Notes: a model not told the origin generated them from the sequence alone. A stretch of DNA of 22,422 bases from JBCCJA01 sp039045975 (GCA_039045975.1 JBCCJA010000061.1:1-22422), one strand, 5' to 3'; counted from the first letter of the stretch, positions 1 through 13,002 are shown. Program-made: numbers and translations.

Positions 1-42
1 GCCCGGGCGGCGTCCTTTCTGAGTCGGCCCGCGAACGAGTAT

Positions 43-119
43 CGTCCCCGCGTCGCCCCGACGCCCCGTCGGGCCCGACACGGGGACGCCGTCACGGCGT
101 CGCCCCGACCGACGACGCC
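43..119. other. Overlapping GC-rich hairpins upstream of ileS
   Basis: Three perfect inverted repeats lie in the 92 bases before the ileS start. The first is nested: CGTCCCCG (43-50) pairs with CGGGGACG (81-88) around CCCGACG (57-63) and CGTCGGG (67-73) with a CCC loop. The second is GACGCCG (85-91) with CGGCGTC (95-101). The third is GGCGTCG (96-102) with CGACGCC (113-119). Neighbouring hairpins share bases, so they could be alternative folds. They could be the terminator of a gene left of the window, an ileS leader, or chance in GC-rich DNA. No T-box features were seen. Confidence 0.25.
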
Positions 120-134
120 GAACCCGCGCCCCCG

Positions 135-4433
<4,299 letters not shown>

Positions 4434-4435
4434 CC

Positions 4436-4531
4436 GGCGAGCCCCGCGGCGTCAGCCCGGGGATGGTTTCGGACTAGAGAGACGTTCGCCTTCAATCGGA
4501 CGCATCCGGGGGCTGACGCCCCCGGCTCGCC
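4436..4531. terminator. Inverted repeat between convergent genes, possible bidirectional terminator
   Basis: The left arm (4436-4462, starting GGCGAGCC) and the right arm (4506-4531, ending GGCTCGCC) are imperfect reverse complements separated by about 43 bases. The right arm is itself a perfect hairpin, CCGGGGGC-TGAC-GCCCCCGG (4506-4525), followed 6 bases later by TTTT. The element fills the space between ileS (+) and the 104-aa gene (-) and could stop transcription from both sides. From memory, the sequence CCGGGGGCTGACGCCCCCGG resembles a dispersed planctomycete repeat, so it may be a repeat element used as a terminator. Confidence 0.5.
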
Positions 4532-4537
4532 TTTTGA

Positions 4538-4852
4538 TTACGCGATCCGCTTGCCCTCGAGGACGTCGGTCGGCTCGGCGACCTTGCGGTAGCCCATCGC
4601 GCGGAGGACTTCGAGGACTTCCGACCAGGTCGGGAACTGGCGGCCAGCACGGCGTTTGTAGTCGTCCATCGCCCGCATGAACTCGACCTCTTCGTCGCTG
4701 TAGTCGCGCTCGCAGGTGGTCGGGTCGATCTGCCGGCGGCGTTCGCCCTTGCGGCGGTCGGCGGCGGGGGCGGCTTCGCCCGCGTCGGCGCGACGCTGCT
4801 TCGAGCGGCGGTCGGTGATCAGTTCGGTCTCGAGGGCGGTGTCGGTCGGCAT
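4538..4852 (-). CDS. Small conserved hypothetical protein (104 aa)
   Basis: Function unknown. The N-terminal 40 residues are charged and Arg-rich (DRRSKQRR, DRRKGERRR) and probably disordered. Residues 41-92 form a compact, likely helical block, with QIDPTTCERDYSDEEVEF followed by FPTWSEVLEVLRAMGY (73-88). I associate this C-terminal block with a small protein conserved in planctomycetes, which is memory and not a search result. There is no signal peptide or membrane segment, so it is probably cytoplasmic, and the Arg-rich tail could bind nucleic acid. It is the last of three minus-strand genes (FHA protein, 65-aa protein, this one), 198 bases beyond its upstream neighbour. The ATG at 4852 has no Shine-Dalgarno site. 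The gene is probably real because the block looks like constrained protein and the reading frame fills the gap between its neighbours. Confidence 0.75.
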   Translation of the reverse strand: MPTDTALETELITDRRSKQRRADAGEAAPAADRRKGERRRQIDPTTCERDYSDEEVEFMRAMDDYKRRAGRQFPTWSEVLEVLRAMGYRKVAEPTDVLEGKRIA

Positions 4853-5050
4853 GGGATCGTTCTGTGGGGAAGGGTGACGCCGGCGGACCGGGGCCCCGCG
4901 GCGTGAGAGTCGTTCGGCCCGCCGGGATGATCGGCGCGCGGAGGAATTCCACTAGACCGAACGGTCCGTGAAGCGGGGAAGCCCGCGGAAGAGGTGCGGG
5001 CCGTGCCGGATATCGGGGTCACGCCGGGCGAACGGCCCGCGACGCCCGCG

Positions 5051-5248
5051 TCACTTCTGGATCGATTCCCGTGCCATCTGACGTGCCGCCTTGTAGGCGT
5101 GCTTCAGCGTGAACAGCCGGGACTGGATCTGCTCTTCGGAGTAGTACTTGCCGGAGTCGCTGTGCGGCAGGCCGGCGAGGGCGATCGTGAGCGGCATCAG
5201 GTCGAGGAACTGCTTGTACCGCTGCTGCTGTTCGCTGGTGTCTGCCAT
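5051..5248 (-). CDS. Small conserved hypothetical protein (65 aa)
   Basis: Function unknown. The whole protein looks like two or three amphipathic helices: a polar start with EQQQRYKQFLDLMPLTIALAGLP, a turn with HSDSGKYYSEEQ (30-41), then a basic helix with FTLKHAYKAARQMARES. There is no signal peptide or transmembrane helix. I recall similar short proteins containing a GKYYSEEQ-like turn in planctomycetes, but could not check. The start is the ATG at 5248, and longer extensions in this frame are not needed. It lies between the FHA gene (74 bases upstream) and the 104-aa gene on the same strand, so the three may be co-transcribed. Confidence 0.7.
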   Translation of the reverse strand: MADTSEQQQRYKQFLDLMPLTIALAGLPHSDSGKYYSEEQIQSRLFTLKHAYKAARQMARESIQK

Positions 5249-5322
5249 GGCCCCGTCGCCCTACGGATCGAAGCGGACGGTCTCGGGCCGCCCTCAGGCC
5301 GTGAAGATACCCGACCGCTCGG

Positions 5323-6006
5323 TCACTCTTCACCCGGCGGGGGCGGAAGTTTCACCGGGAGGGCGGCGACATTCGGGCCGTCGCTTTCCTCGGCGGACGC
5401 CTCCATAGCCGCCTCCCCGGGCATGCCGCCAGGATAGGCCTGCGGGTAGCCGGGCGGATACGGCATGCCGGGATAGGGCGCGACATAGCCGGGCGGGAAG
5501 TACCCCGGCTGCGGCGGGTACCCGGGATACTGCGGCGGGTACCCGGCGACGGTCTGAGGCTGCTGGGGCGGAAACGGCATCGCCGGCTGGCCGTTTTCGT
5601 CGACCTGCGGCAGCTCGAACTGCGTCTCGCCGGCCGTGCTGCCGGGGTCGCCGAGGATCTTCGAATCGTCGACCGGCTCGGCAGGCGGCGGGGCGACGTC
5701 TTCGGCCACGTCCGCGATCACGATCTTGAAGTCGAGCGGCCCGATGCGGACGGCGGCCGCGTCGGACAACACCGTCTCGCCACGCAGCGCGGCACCGTTC
5801 ACGAGCGTGCCGTTCGTGCTGCCGAGGTCGCGCAACCGCACCGAATACTCGTCGAGCGTGAAGACACAGTGGTGCCGGCTGATCCCCTCGCTGGCGGGCC
5901 GGAGGTGACAGTCGCGCTCGCGGCCGACCAGGAATTTTCCTTTCGGCAACGTGATCTCTTTGCCGCGGTGCTTGCCGCTTTGAACGATCAAACGTGCCTG
6001 GATCAT
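5323..6006 (-). CDS. FHA-domain protein with proline-rich tail
   Basis: The N-terminal forkhead-associated domain (about residues 1-100) binds phosphothreonine peptides. The diagnostic residues are present: GRE at 28-30, the SRHH motif at 43-46, and LGSTNGTLVNG at 61-71. An acidic, proline-containing linker follows, then a Pro/Tyr/Gly-rich stretch (about 145-200) built on repeats of the PGYPPQ / PPGY type, which is probably disordered. The extreme C-terminus reads LPVKLPPPPGEE. No signal peptide or membrane segment is visible, so it is likely a cytoplasmic adaptor in Ser/Thr-kinase signalling; its kinase is not in the window. The ATG at 6006 has AAGG six bases upstream. It is first of three minus-strand genes, and promoter-like sequences lie just upstream. 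The partner of the proline-rich tail is unknown. Confidence 0.9.
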   Translation of the reverse strand: MIQARLIVQSGKHRGKEITLPKGKFLVGRERDCHLRPASEGISRHHCVFTLDEYSVRLRDLGSTNGTLVNGAALRGETVLSDAAAVRIGPLDFKIVIADVAEDVAPPPAEPVDDSKILGDPGSTAGETQFELPQVDENGQPAMPFPPQQPQTVAGYPPQYPGYPPQPGYFPPGYVAPYPGMPYPPGYPQAYPGGMPGEAAMEASAEESDGPNVAALPVKLPPPPGEE

Positions 6007-6057
6007 GACCGACCTTATCTCAAACGAGGGCCGCTAACGCCGTTCGCATCACTCGGA

Positions 6058-6151
6058 ATTTCACGCCGACTCGATCCGACAGTCAAAACTATTTCAAGGC
6101 CACAAACCTTCTCTCATCAGTAAGCGTAGATACATCCCGAGGTGCGGTCAA
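6058..6151 (-). promoter_or_regulatory. Candidate sigma70 promoters for the FHA gene
   Basis: The 155-base gap is AT-richer than its surroundings. On the minus strand two candidate promoters have 17-base spacing: TTGACC (6151-6146) with TACGCT (6128-6123), and TTGACT (6086-6081) with TGAAAT (6063-6058). The second lies about 50 bases from the FHA start codon. No obvious terminator for the upstream lipoylation gene was seen, so some read-through from the glycine-cleavage operon is possible. This is pattern matching only. Confidence 0.35.
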
Positions 6152-6161
6152 TCGACGCAGT

Positions 6162-6842
6162 TCACGAGCCGCCGGCTGACGAAGCATAGGCCGCCAAACG
6201 GTCGGCGAAAGACCCGACGGCGGCGTCGATTTCGGATACTTTCGCCGGGAACAGATCGGCGATCCCGGCCAGGTCGGGGGCGTATCGGGATGCCGCGACG
6301 AGGATGCTGCCGTGCTGCAAAACGGCCCCGCGGCGTCGGCGTTGGGCGCTGCCGACGACTTTGTCTCGCGGCGGGTCGGCGTCGCCGGCGAGCAGGTCGC
6401 GTTCGTCGCCCCTCGAGAAGCACAAAAAGGGCTCGGTGGCCCCGTCGGACAGTGGCGCGTCGCTGCGCCTCACGAGGCTGACCCCGACGTCCGCGAATGC
6501 CTCGATCAGGAACGCGTGCACGTCGTCGTAGATCCCGACCGGCTTCGCGGCGGCCGGGTGACTTTTCGGCAGGGCGACCGCGTAAGTCCATTCGCGGTCG
6601 TGCACGATCGCCCCGCCGCCGGTCAGACGACGCACCGCCGGCAGAGGGTCCAGGGCCGGGTCAGAAGGACGCTCACGCTGGAAGTAGCCGAGCGAGAGCG
6701 TCGGTCGCGACCACCGATAGACGCGACAGCCGGCGTGGCCCTGGGCGGCGGCGTCCAGCAACGCCTCGTCGCGGGCCATGTTCTCTTCACCGGTGAGCGG
6801 CCGCGGCTCGACGACGCTCACGCGGTCGTGTGGCCGGCTCAC
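6162..6842 (-). CDS. Lipoate ligase / octanoyltransferase family protein (LipM-like)
   Basis: BPL/LplA/LipB-fold enzyme that attaches an octanoyl or lipoyl group to a lipoyl-domain lysine. The motif RRLTGGG at 71-77 followed by IVHD, the family lysine K161 in KVVGSAQR, and QHGSI at 176-180 are clear. C141 in LCFS lies ahead of the KVVGSAQ block, where LipM-type octanoyltransferases carry their catalytic Cys. This favours LipM/LipL chemistry over an LplA ligase, but the placement is from memory. The GTG at 6842 overlaps the gcvPB stop (GTGA, 4 bases), so translation is probably coupled. A longer open frame continues upstream antiparallel-coded through gcvPB but is Arg-rich shadow. At 226 aa it is shorter than Bacillus LipM. 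As last gene of the gcv operon its likely first substrate is GcvH. Confidence 0.85.
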   Translation of the reverse strand: MSRPHDRVSVVEPRPLTGEENMARDEALLDAAAQGHAGCRVYRWSRPTLSLGYFQRERPSDPALDPLPAVRRLTGGGAIVHDREWTYAVALPKSHPAAAKPVGIYDDVHAFLIEAFADVGVSLVRRSDAPLSDGATEPFLCFSRGDERDLLAGDADPPRDKVVGSAQRRRRGAVLQHGSILVAASRYAPDLAGIADLFPAKVSEIDAAVGSFADRLAAYASSAGGS

Positions 6843-8309
6843 ACGCGTGCGGCTTGTTGCCAACTGAGGACCGGCTTCCGCGACGCCGCGACCTCGTCGG
6901 GCCGGCATACCGGGGTCGAATGCGGGGCCGTGCGGACCGTTTCGACGTCTTCGCGACAGATCTCCGCGATCGCGTCGGCGAAGGCGTCGAGCGTCGCCTT
7001 CGATTCGGTCTCGGTCGGTTCCATCATCAATGCTTCCGGGACGTCGAGCGGGAAGTAGACCGTGGGCGGGTGGAAGCCGTGATCGACCAGCCGCTTCGCG
7101 ACGTCCATCGCGGTAACGCCGGTCTCCCGTTGCAGGTCCGACGCCGACGCGACGAACTCGTGCATGCACGGCCCGTCGGCGAGCGGCACGGGCAACGACT
7201 CGGAGACGCGTTTCCGCAGATAGTTCGCATTCAGCACGGCCCGCTCGGAAGCGGCCCGCAGGCCGTCCGGCCCGAGCGTCCGGAGGTAGAAGTACCCCCG
7301 GAGCAAGATCCCGACGTTGCCGAAGAAGCTGCGGACCCGGCCGATCGATCGCGCCGGCGTCGAAAGCTCGAAACGCGGACCGTCGGCGGTCTCGTGCTTC
7401 GTCACGACAGGGCCGGGCAAGAACTCTGCGAGGAAATCGCGGACCGCGATCGGCCCCGAGCCGGGCCCGCCCGCGCCGTGGGGGCCCGTGAACGTTTTGT
7501 GCACGTTGTAGTGCATCATGTCGCCGCCGAAGTCGCCCGGGCGCGTGACGCCGAGGATCGCGTTCATGTTCGCGCCGTCGATGTAGACCAATCCGCCGAC
7601 GTCGTGCAGCCGGGCCGAGACTTGGGCAATCTCTTTCTCGAACAGGCCCAGGGTGTTCGGGTTCGTGACCATGAACACCGCGGTCGAGTCGTCGAGGTGC
7701 GACTCGAGCTCGGCGAGGTCGACGTATCCGTCGGCCGGCTTGTTGAGCTGGACCGTGTCGAACCCTGCGAGGGCGGCGCTCGCCGGGTTCGTGCCGTGGG
7801 CACTCGAGGGGAAGAGCACCTTCGTCCGCTTCTGGCCGAGGTGCTCGAAGTAGGCCGCGGCGGTCATCAACGCCGTGAACTCGCCCTGGGCACCGGCGGC
7901 CGGCTGCAGCGAGACGCCCGGCAGCCCGGCGATCTCGCCGAGCATCTGTTGCATCTCGTAAAGGATGCCGAGTAGGCCCTGGATGTCGTCGACGTCTTGA
8001 TACGGGTGGACGTCGCCGAGGCCCGCGAGCCCGGCCCACCGCTCGTGCCGCTTCGGGTTGTACTTCATCGTACAACTGCCGAGCGGATAGAAGTGGCTGT
8101 CGACCGACATGTTCTCCCGCGAGAGATTCACGAAGTGTCGGACGACGTCGGGCTCGGTCAGCTCCGGGAGGTCGACCGGGCGAGACGCGCGGAACCGTTC
8201 CGGGATCAAATCCTCGGACGGGCCTTCATAGGGCACGTCCGCGGCGGGGAAGACGGCGGCCCGGTTGCCGGCCGACGAGAGTTCGTCGAGGCCGCGGGCG
8301 GCTTGGGTG

Positions 8310-8317
<8 letters not shown>
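6839..8317 (-). CDS. gcvPB: Glycine dehydrogenase (decarboxylating) subunit 2
   Basis: Catalytic subunit of the two-chain P-protein of the glycine cleavage system. With GcvPA it uses pyridoxal phosphate to decarboxylate glycine and transfers the aminomethyl group to the lipoyl arm of GcvH. The PLP lysine is K274 in NVHKTFTGPHGAGGPG. Other conserved segments are HFYPLGSCTMKYNP (75-88), SSAHGTNPASA (171-181) and YIDGANMNA (245-253). The length of 492 aa is normal for the family. The ATG at 8317 sits inside the end of gcvPA (8-base overlap), with AGGAG six bases upstream inside gcvPA, so the two subunits are translationally coupled and probably made in equal amounts. Its stop overlaps the next gene by 4 bases. 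Confidence 0.97.
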
Positions 8318-9722
<1,405 letters not shown>

Positions 9723-9726
9723 GCCG

Positions 9727-9734
9727 CCTCCTTT
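9727..9734 (-). promoter_or_regulatory. Strong ribosome binding site that decides the gcvPA start
   Basis: AAAGGAGG on the minus strand lies four bases before the GTG at 9722. Strong Shine-Dalgarno sites are rare in this window, so this one supports the shorter gcvPA start over the GTG at 9770. Confidence 0.7.
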
Positions 9735-9791
9735 CGACTCGTCCTGAGTGGGCGCCGCGGGCGAGCACACACACCTTGTACAAGTTTGTCT

Positions 9792-10175
9792 TCAACCTTC
9801 GGAACGGCAATGGGCCTCGTAGGCCGATCGGTCGAGCAACGCGTCGGCCTCGGCCGGGTCGCTCGGCTCGATCTCCAACATCCAGCCCGTGCCGAACGGG
9901 TCGTCGGCGAGCGGCGAGGTGTCGTCAGCCAGGCCGCTGTTCGACGCAACGACCGTGCCCGAAACGGGGGAGTACAGGTCACTGACGGCTTTGACCGATT
10001 CGACCTCGCCGAAGGTCTCTCCGGCCGTCACTTTCGTGCCGGGCGCCGGCAGGTCGACGAACACGAGGTCGCCCAGCTGGTCGACCGCAAAGTCGGTGAT
10101 CCCGATCCGTGTCTTTCCTTCGTGCGTCCCGACCCACTCGTGCGACTTCAAGTACTTCAGGTCTGCCGGTGTCAT
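9792..10175 (-). CDS. gcvH: Glycine cleavage system H protein
   Basis: Small carrier protein that shuttles the aminomethyl group on a lipoyl-lysine arm between the P, T and L proteins. The lipoylation site is K62 in GEVESVKAVSDLYSP, the standard family motif. The N-terminal LKYLKSHEWV and the following IGITDFAVDQLGDLVFVDLP are typical. The ATG at 10175 gives 127 aa, the normal length; the frame stays open further upstream, but that part is not H-protein-like. AAGGA lies about a dozen bases upstream. It sits 79 bases after rpiB and 69 before gcvPA. The aminomethyltransferase gene gcvT is not in the window. Confidence 0.97.
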   Translation of the reverse strand: MTPADLKYLKSHEWVGTHEGKTRIGITDFAVDQLGDLVFVDLPAPGTKVTAGETFGEVESVKAVSDLYSPVSGTVVASNSGLADDTSPLADDPFGTGWMLEIEPSDPAEADALLDRSAYEAHCRSEG

Positions 10176-10254
10176 TCGCGATGGTCTTCCTTGGCGGTCA
10201 CGGGTCGGCCCCGGCTCGTGACGGGGCGGCCTAATTGATTCAGAGAGAGGGAAC

Positions 10255-10746
10255 TCAGTGCGGGATCGTGTCGATCGCGGACGCGTCGAACCGGTCCGAG
10301 TCACGCAGCGAGGAATCGAGTACGGAAATCTTCTCGACCCGGCGGGCGTGCCGGCCGCCGGCGAACTCGGTCGTCAAAAACGTCTCGACGATCCGCGTCG
10401 CGACACGTTCGCCGAGCAGGTCGGCCGAGAGGCATAAGACATTCGCGTCGTTGTGCTCGCGGCAGAGGCCGGCGGTTACGTCGTCGTGACACGGCGTCGC
10501 GCGGACCCCGGGGAATTTGTTCGCGACGATGCCCATGCCGAGCCCGTTCCCGCAGATCAGCAGCCCTCGGTCGACTTCGCCGGCCGAAACTGCTTCGGCG
10601 ACCTTCGCCCCGAAGTCGGGATAATCGACGCTGCCTGGGGCGTCGGGCCCGAAGTCGAGCGGCTCCCATTCGAGCTGTTGGACGAGCTGCACCATCCGCG
10701 ACTTCAAATCGTAGCCGCGGTGGTCACTGGCGATCCCGACCTTCAT
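10255..10746 (-). CDS. rpiB: Ribose-5-phosphate isomerase B / RpiB-LacA-LacB family
   Basis: Sugar-phosphate isomerase interconverting ribose 5-phosphate and ribulose 5-phosphate in the pentose phosphate pathway. Family features: MKVGIASDHRGYDLK at the N-terminus, the active-site Cys C65 in LICGNGLGMG, ANKFPGVRA after it, and REHNDANVLCL (97-107). The residue two after Cys is Asn where E. coli RpiB has Thr; I cannot say whether that changes substrate preference. The ATG at 10746 overlaps the stop of the upstream fusion gene (ATGA), giving 163 aa; the open frame upstream of it is not family-like. The Sua5/phosphatase/RpiB neighbourhood is also known from Bacillus (ywlC-ywlE-ywlF). Confidence 0.93.
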   Translation of the reverse strand: MKVGIASDHRGYDLKSRMVQLVQQLEWEPLDFGPDAPGSVDYPDFGAKVAEAVSAGEVDRGLLICGNGLGMGIVANKFPGVRATPCHDDVTAGLCREHNDANVLCLSADLLGERVATRIVETFLTTEFAGGRHARRVEKISVLDSSLRDSDRFDASAIDTIPH

Positions 10747-11843
10747 GCCCCGCCCTCCGTTCCATAGCGTGCGCCCCAACCGCCGAGGATCGCGTCGACC
10801 TCGGCTTCGATCTGTCTGCGGCAGAATTCGTATGCCTCCGGCCCGCCGCCGATCGGATCGGAAATGTCACCGCCGTCCCGCGCGAGCATTTCGACGCGCT
10901 CGCCGAGGTCCGGCCTCGCGTCGACGATCATGTCCTGGTGGCGGCGTGTCATCACGAACACGTGGTCGGCCCGATCGAGCAGTTCGTCCGTCAGGCCCTG
11001 ACTGGCGTGGTCCTCGATGCCGTAATCGTGTTTTTCGGCGAGGGCCCGTGACTCCGAACTGGCCGGCGCCCCGTAACTTGCGGCCACGCCGGCGGACCCG
11101 ACGACGACGCCGTGCGTTTTGAGATCGTCACGGCCGACGCCGAACCGCTCGGCCAGCCGCGTGCGAAAAATCCCCTCGGCGAGCGGGCTCCGACAAGTGT
11201 TGCCCGTGCAGACGAACAAAACGCTCGTCGCCAGACACTGGCGGATCTCGTCGGCGGTGATCCCGCCTTCGGTCGTCACACGCCACGACCCGTCCGACCA
11301 AGACAGCCGCGTGATCGTCTCTCGCCGTTCGACCGGGCCGTCGTCCAAGACGACGTGACACGGGAACGACTCGTCCGGCTCAGCCGTCCCGCCGTCCGCC
11401 GACAGCCGCGTGACCAGTGGGAGACGCAAATAACGACCGACTTCGCGTGGGACCGGATGACCGGGACACCACGCCTCGACGGGCCGTCCCGAGAAACGCT
11501 CGCGGACACTCGGCGGCAAAGTCGGCCACAGCCCGACGCCATCTTCGCCGCCCGAGTCGGCCGGGGCCGGAACCGATACCGACAGCGGCCCGGGCCAGAC
11601 GCGGTGCAAGAGCCTCAGCCCACGCTTACCGAGCGTCGGCAAAAAATCGTGCGTATCGACCGGCCCCCCGGTGACGAGCACGAGGTCATCGGCCGGGACT
11701 TCAGCACTCTCGGCCGACCAGAACGGCAGGTAACCGACCTCGGTCGGCATCACGACCGATTGGCCGCCCGCCAGCGCCTCGACCGCCTCGTGGAGACTGT
11801 CTCCGGGATCAGCGGCCGCCCGCAGGTCGATCCGTCGCGGCAT
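10743..11843 (-). CDS. Fusion: degenerate Sua5/YrdC-like domain + LMW phosphatase (YwlE-like)
   Basis: Residues 1 to about 200 resemble the Sua5/YrdC/YciO fold: MPRRIDLRAAADP start, AGGQSVVMPTEVGY (PTETVYG equivalent, altered), and RVWPGPLSVSVP (WPGPLT equivalent). Several Sua5 catalytic or binding signatures are changed, so threonylcarbamoyl-AMP synthesis is doubtful. Residues about 204-366 are a low-molecular-weight phosphatase with the CX5R loop C212-TGNTC-R218 followed by SPLAEG, and the general-acid D330 in SDPIGGG. T216 in the loop matches the Thr that gives Bacillus YwlE its phosphoarginine specificity, whereas ordinary tyrosine phosphatases usually have Ile there. The ATG at 11843 is preferred; an in-frame GTG at 11864 would add 7 residues. 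It is the first gene of the rpiB-gcv operon. Arsenate reductase is a less likely alternative. Confidence 0.85.
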   Translation of the reverse strand: MPRRIDLRAAADPGDSLHEAVEALAGGQSVVMPTEVGYLPFWSAESAEVPADDLVLVTGGPVDTHDFLPTLGKRGLRLLHRVWPGPLSVSVPAPADSGGEDGVGLWPTLPPSVRERFSGRPVEAWCPGHPVPREVGRYLRLPLVTRLSADGGTAEPDESFPCHVVLDDGPVERRETITRLSWSDGSWRVTTEGGITADEIRQCLATSVLFVCTGNTCRSPLAEGIFRTRLAERFGVGRDDLKTHGVVVGSAGVAASYGAPASSESRALAEKHDYGIEDHASQGLTDELLDRADHVFVMTRRHQDMIVDARPDLGERVEMLARDGGDISDPIGGGPEAYEFCRRQIEAEVDAILGGWGARYGTEGGA

Positions 11844-11944
11844 GGTCGGGGTCGATCGGGTCACTGTGGGTACCGTCGGGCCGGCGGCGTCCGAAACGCT
11901 CGGCCGACTTGCCGCGATGACGACGCCGTATCGGCCAAATCCCC

Positions 11945-11973
11945 AACTTATCGGTGGCCCACCGCGGCTTCAA
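11945..11973 (-). promoter_or_regulatory. Candidate sigma70 promoter of the rpiB-gcv operon
   Basis: On the minus strand TTGAAG (11973-11968) and TAAGTT (11950-11945) are separated by exactly 17 bases. They lie about 100 bases upstream of the ATG at 11843 and 73 bases downstream of the preceding gene's stop. This is the best promoter match in the 202-base gap. No riboswitch fold typical of glycine aptamers was recognised there. Confidence 0.4.
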
Positions 11974-12045
11974 GGAGTCTTCACAAATCGTGCCGACGAC
12001 TCGCTTTCGGTCGGCCGGTCGCACCCGCAAGGCCTCGCCACCGGC

Positions 12046-13002
12046 TCAATCGGCGTAACGTTCCAACGGCCAGTCGGCGGCCGTATTCCGCAGCGTTTCC
12101 AGGTCTTCGGCGTCGACGGCACACGCCACCACGCCCGGAAGCCGCAGCATCGACGCCCGTTCGTCCATCCAGAACTCGCGGTAATGCACGGTCTCACCCG
12201 AATGACACCACACGGCCCGGCCGCCGAAGATTCCTGCGATCTGCTGGGATACAGGGAAGTCGTACACGTTCGGCGAGTGGATCAGCGACCCGCCGAACGC
12301 CCCGGTCGCGAACAGGTCGTAAATACTGCCGGGCGTGAGGTCGGCATCGACGCCCTCCAGGCCGGCCGCGGTCACCTCCGCACACCGCTCCGGCTGCCGA
12401 TCGATGAACCCGATCATGTAGAACTTTTTCGAAGCCGGCCGCGTCGACGGGTCGACCGGAGTGATCGCGTCAAGCGCGACGCGGGCCGGTAAAGAAGGGT
12501 CGTCGTCCCCGGCCCGAACCACGCCGTCTGCCGGCGTCCGCCCGGAGACCTCGACCCACCGCCCGTGCGGACCCGCCGACGGGATGTAGACCAGCGAATA
12601 GCAAGGCCCCGCCTCGTCCCGCAGGTGCAGCATGACCGACCACCCGTCGCCGCTACGGTCACGGAACTGCTTCGTCCCGTCGATCGGATCGAGCGACAGC
12701 GTCAGCGGGCCCTCTTTCGCGAAGCGGTGCAGATCGCCGGTCTCTTCCTCGGCCTCGATCCGGCACTGCCGGAAGACCGGATCGCAATCCCTGAGCGCAT
12801 CGACGACGAGCTGTTGCACCGTCAGGTCCGCGAGCGTCAACGCGTCGGTGTTCGAACTGCCCGACTCTTTCCCGCCGATCGAGATCGAGTGTTTCCGCAG
12901 CTCCTTCGCCACGCCGCCGGCCCACCGCAGCACGGCGGGCATGTGCGTCTTCAGGGCCGCGACGATCTCCGCCTCGTTCGCCATCGCATCGCTCCGCGTC
13001 AT
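12046..13002 (-). CDS. Inositol monophosphatase / CysQ-family phosphatase
   Basis: Mg-dependent, Li-sensitive phosphatase superfamily (IMPase, 3'(2'),5'-bisphosphate nucleotidase, FBPase). Metal-site motifs are present: EAEEETG (83-89), LDPIDGTKQF (104-113) and a third aspartate D248 in VYDFPVSQQIAG. N-terminal TLADLTVQQLV (56-66) matches the family's T-x-AD segment. The length of 318 aa fits the 3'(2'),5'-bisphosphate nucleotidase subgroup (CysQ/HAL2-like), which would clear PAP from sulfate assimilation, but neighbours do not confirm that substrate. A second ATG at 12984 (MANEAE) is an equally possible start. It is divergent from the MOSC gene, with 64 bases between starts. Confidence 0.85.
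   Translation of the reverse strand: MTRSDAMANEAEIVAALKTHMPAVLRWAGGVAKELRKHSISIGGKESGSSNTDALTLADLTVQQLVVDALRDCDPVFRQCRIEAEEETGDLHRFAKEGPLTLSLDPIDGTKQFRDRSGDGWSVMLHLRDEAGPCYSLVYIPSAGPHGRWVEVSGRTPADGVVRAGDDDPSLPARVALDAITPVDPSTRPASKKFYMIGFIDRQPERCAEVTAAGLEGVDADLTPGSIYDLFATGAFGGSLIHSPNVYDFPVSQQIAGIFGGRAVWCHSGETVHYREFWMDERASMLRLPGVVACAVDAEDLETLRNTAADWPLERYAD

Noticed and set aside
4981..5040. Short GC hairpins downstream of the 65-aa gene
   Set aside because: The stems are 5-6 bases with no T-run, which is expected by chance at this GC content.
6312..7975. Plus-strand frames of 248 and 381 aa across the gcv genes
   Set aside because: They are antisense to the conserved lipoylation and GcvPB proteins and resemble no family.
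6843..8075. Upstream extension of the lipoylation gene to a 637-aa open frame
   Set aside because: The extra 411 residues are Arg-rich shadow of gcvPB in another frame. Real lipoate-ligase sequence begins only near the GTG at 6842, which overlaps the gcvPB stop.
10198..10222. GTCACG...CGTGAC inverted repeat between rpiB and gcvH
   Set aside because: It has only a 6-base stem around a 14-base loop and no T-run, so it is too weak to call a terminator or operator.
11865..12045. Possible glycine riboswitch controlling the gcv operon
   Set aside because: No glycine-aptamer conserved core was recognised here or upstream of gcvH; only a plain promoter match was visible.
11112..12338. Plus-strand frame of 408 aa opposite the phosphatase fusion
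   Set aside because: It is antisense to the fusion gene with its clear CX5R and DP motifs, Arg-rich and without a family match.
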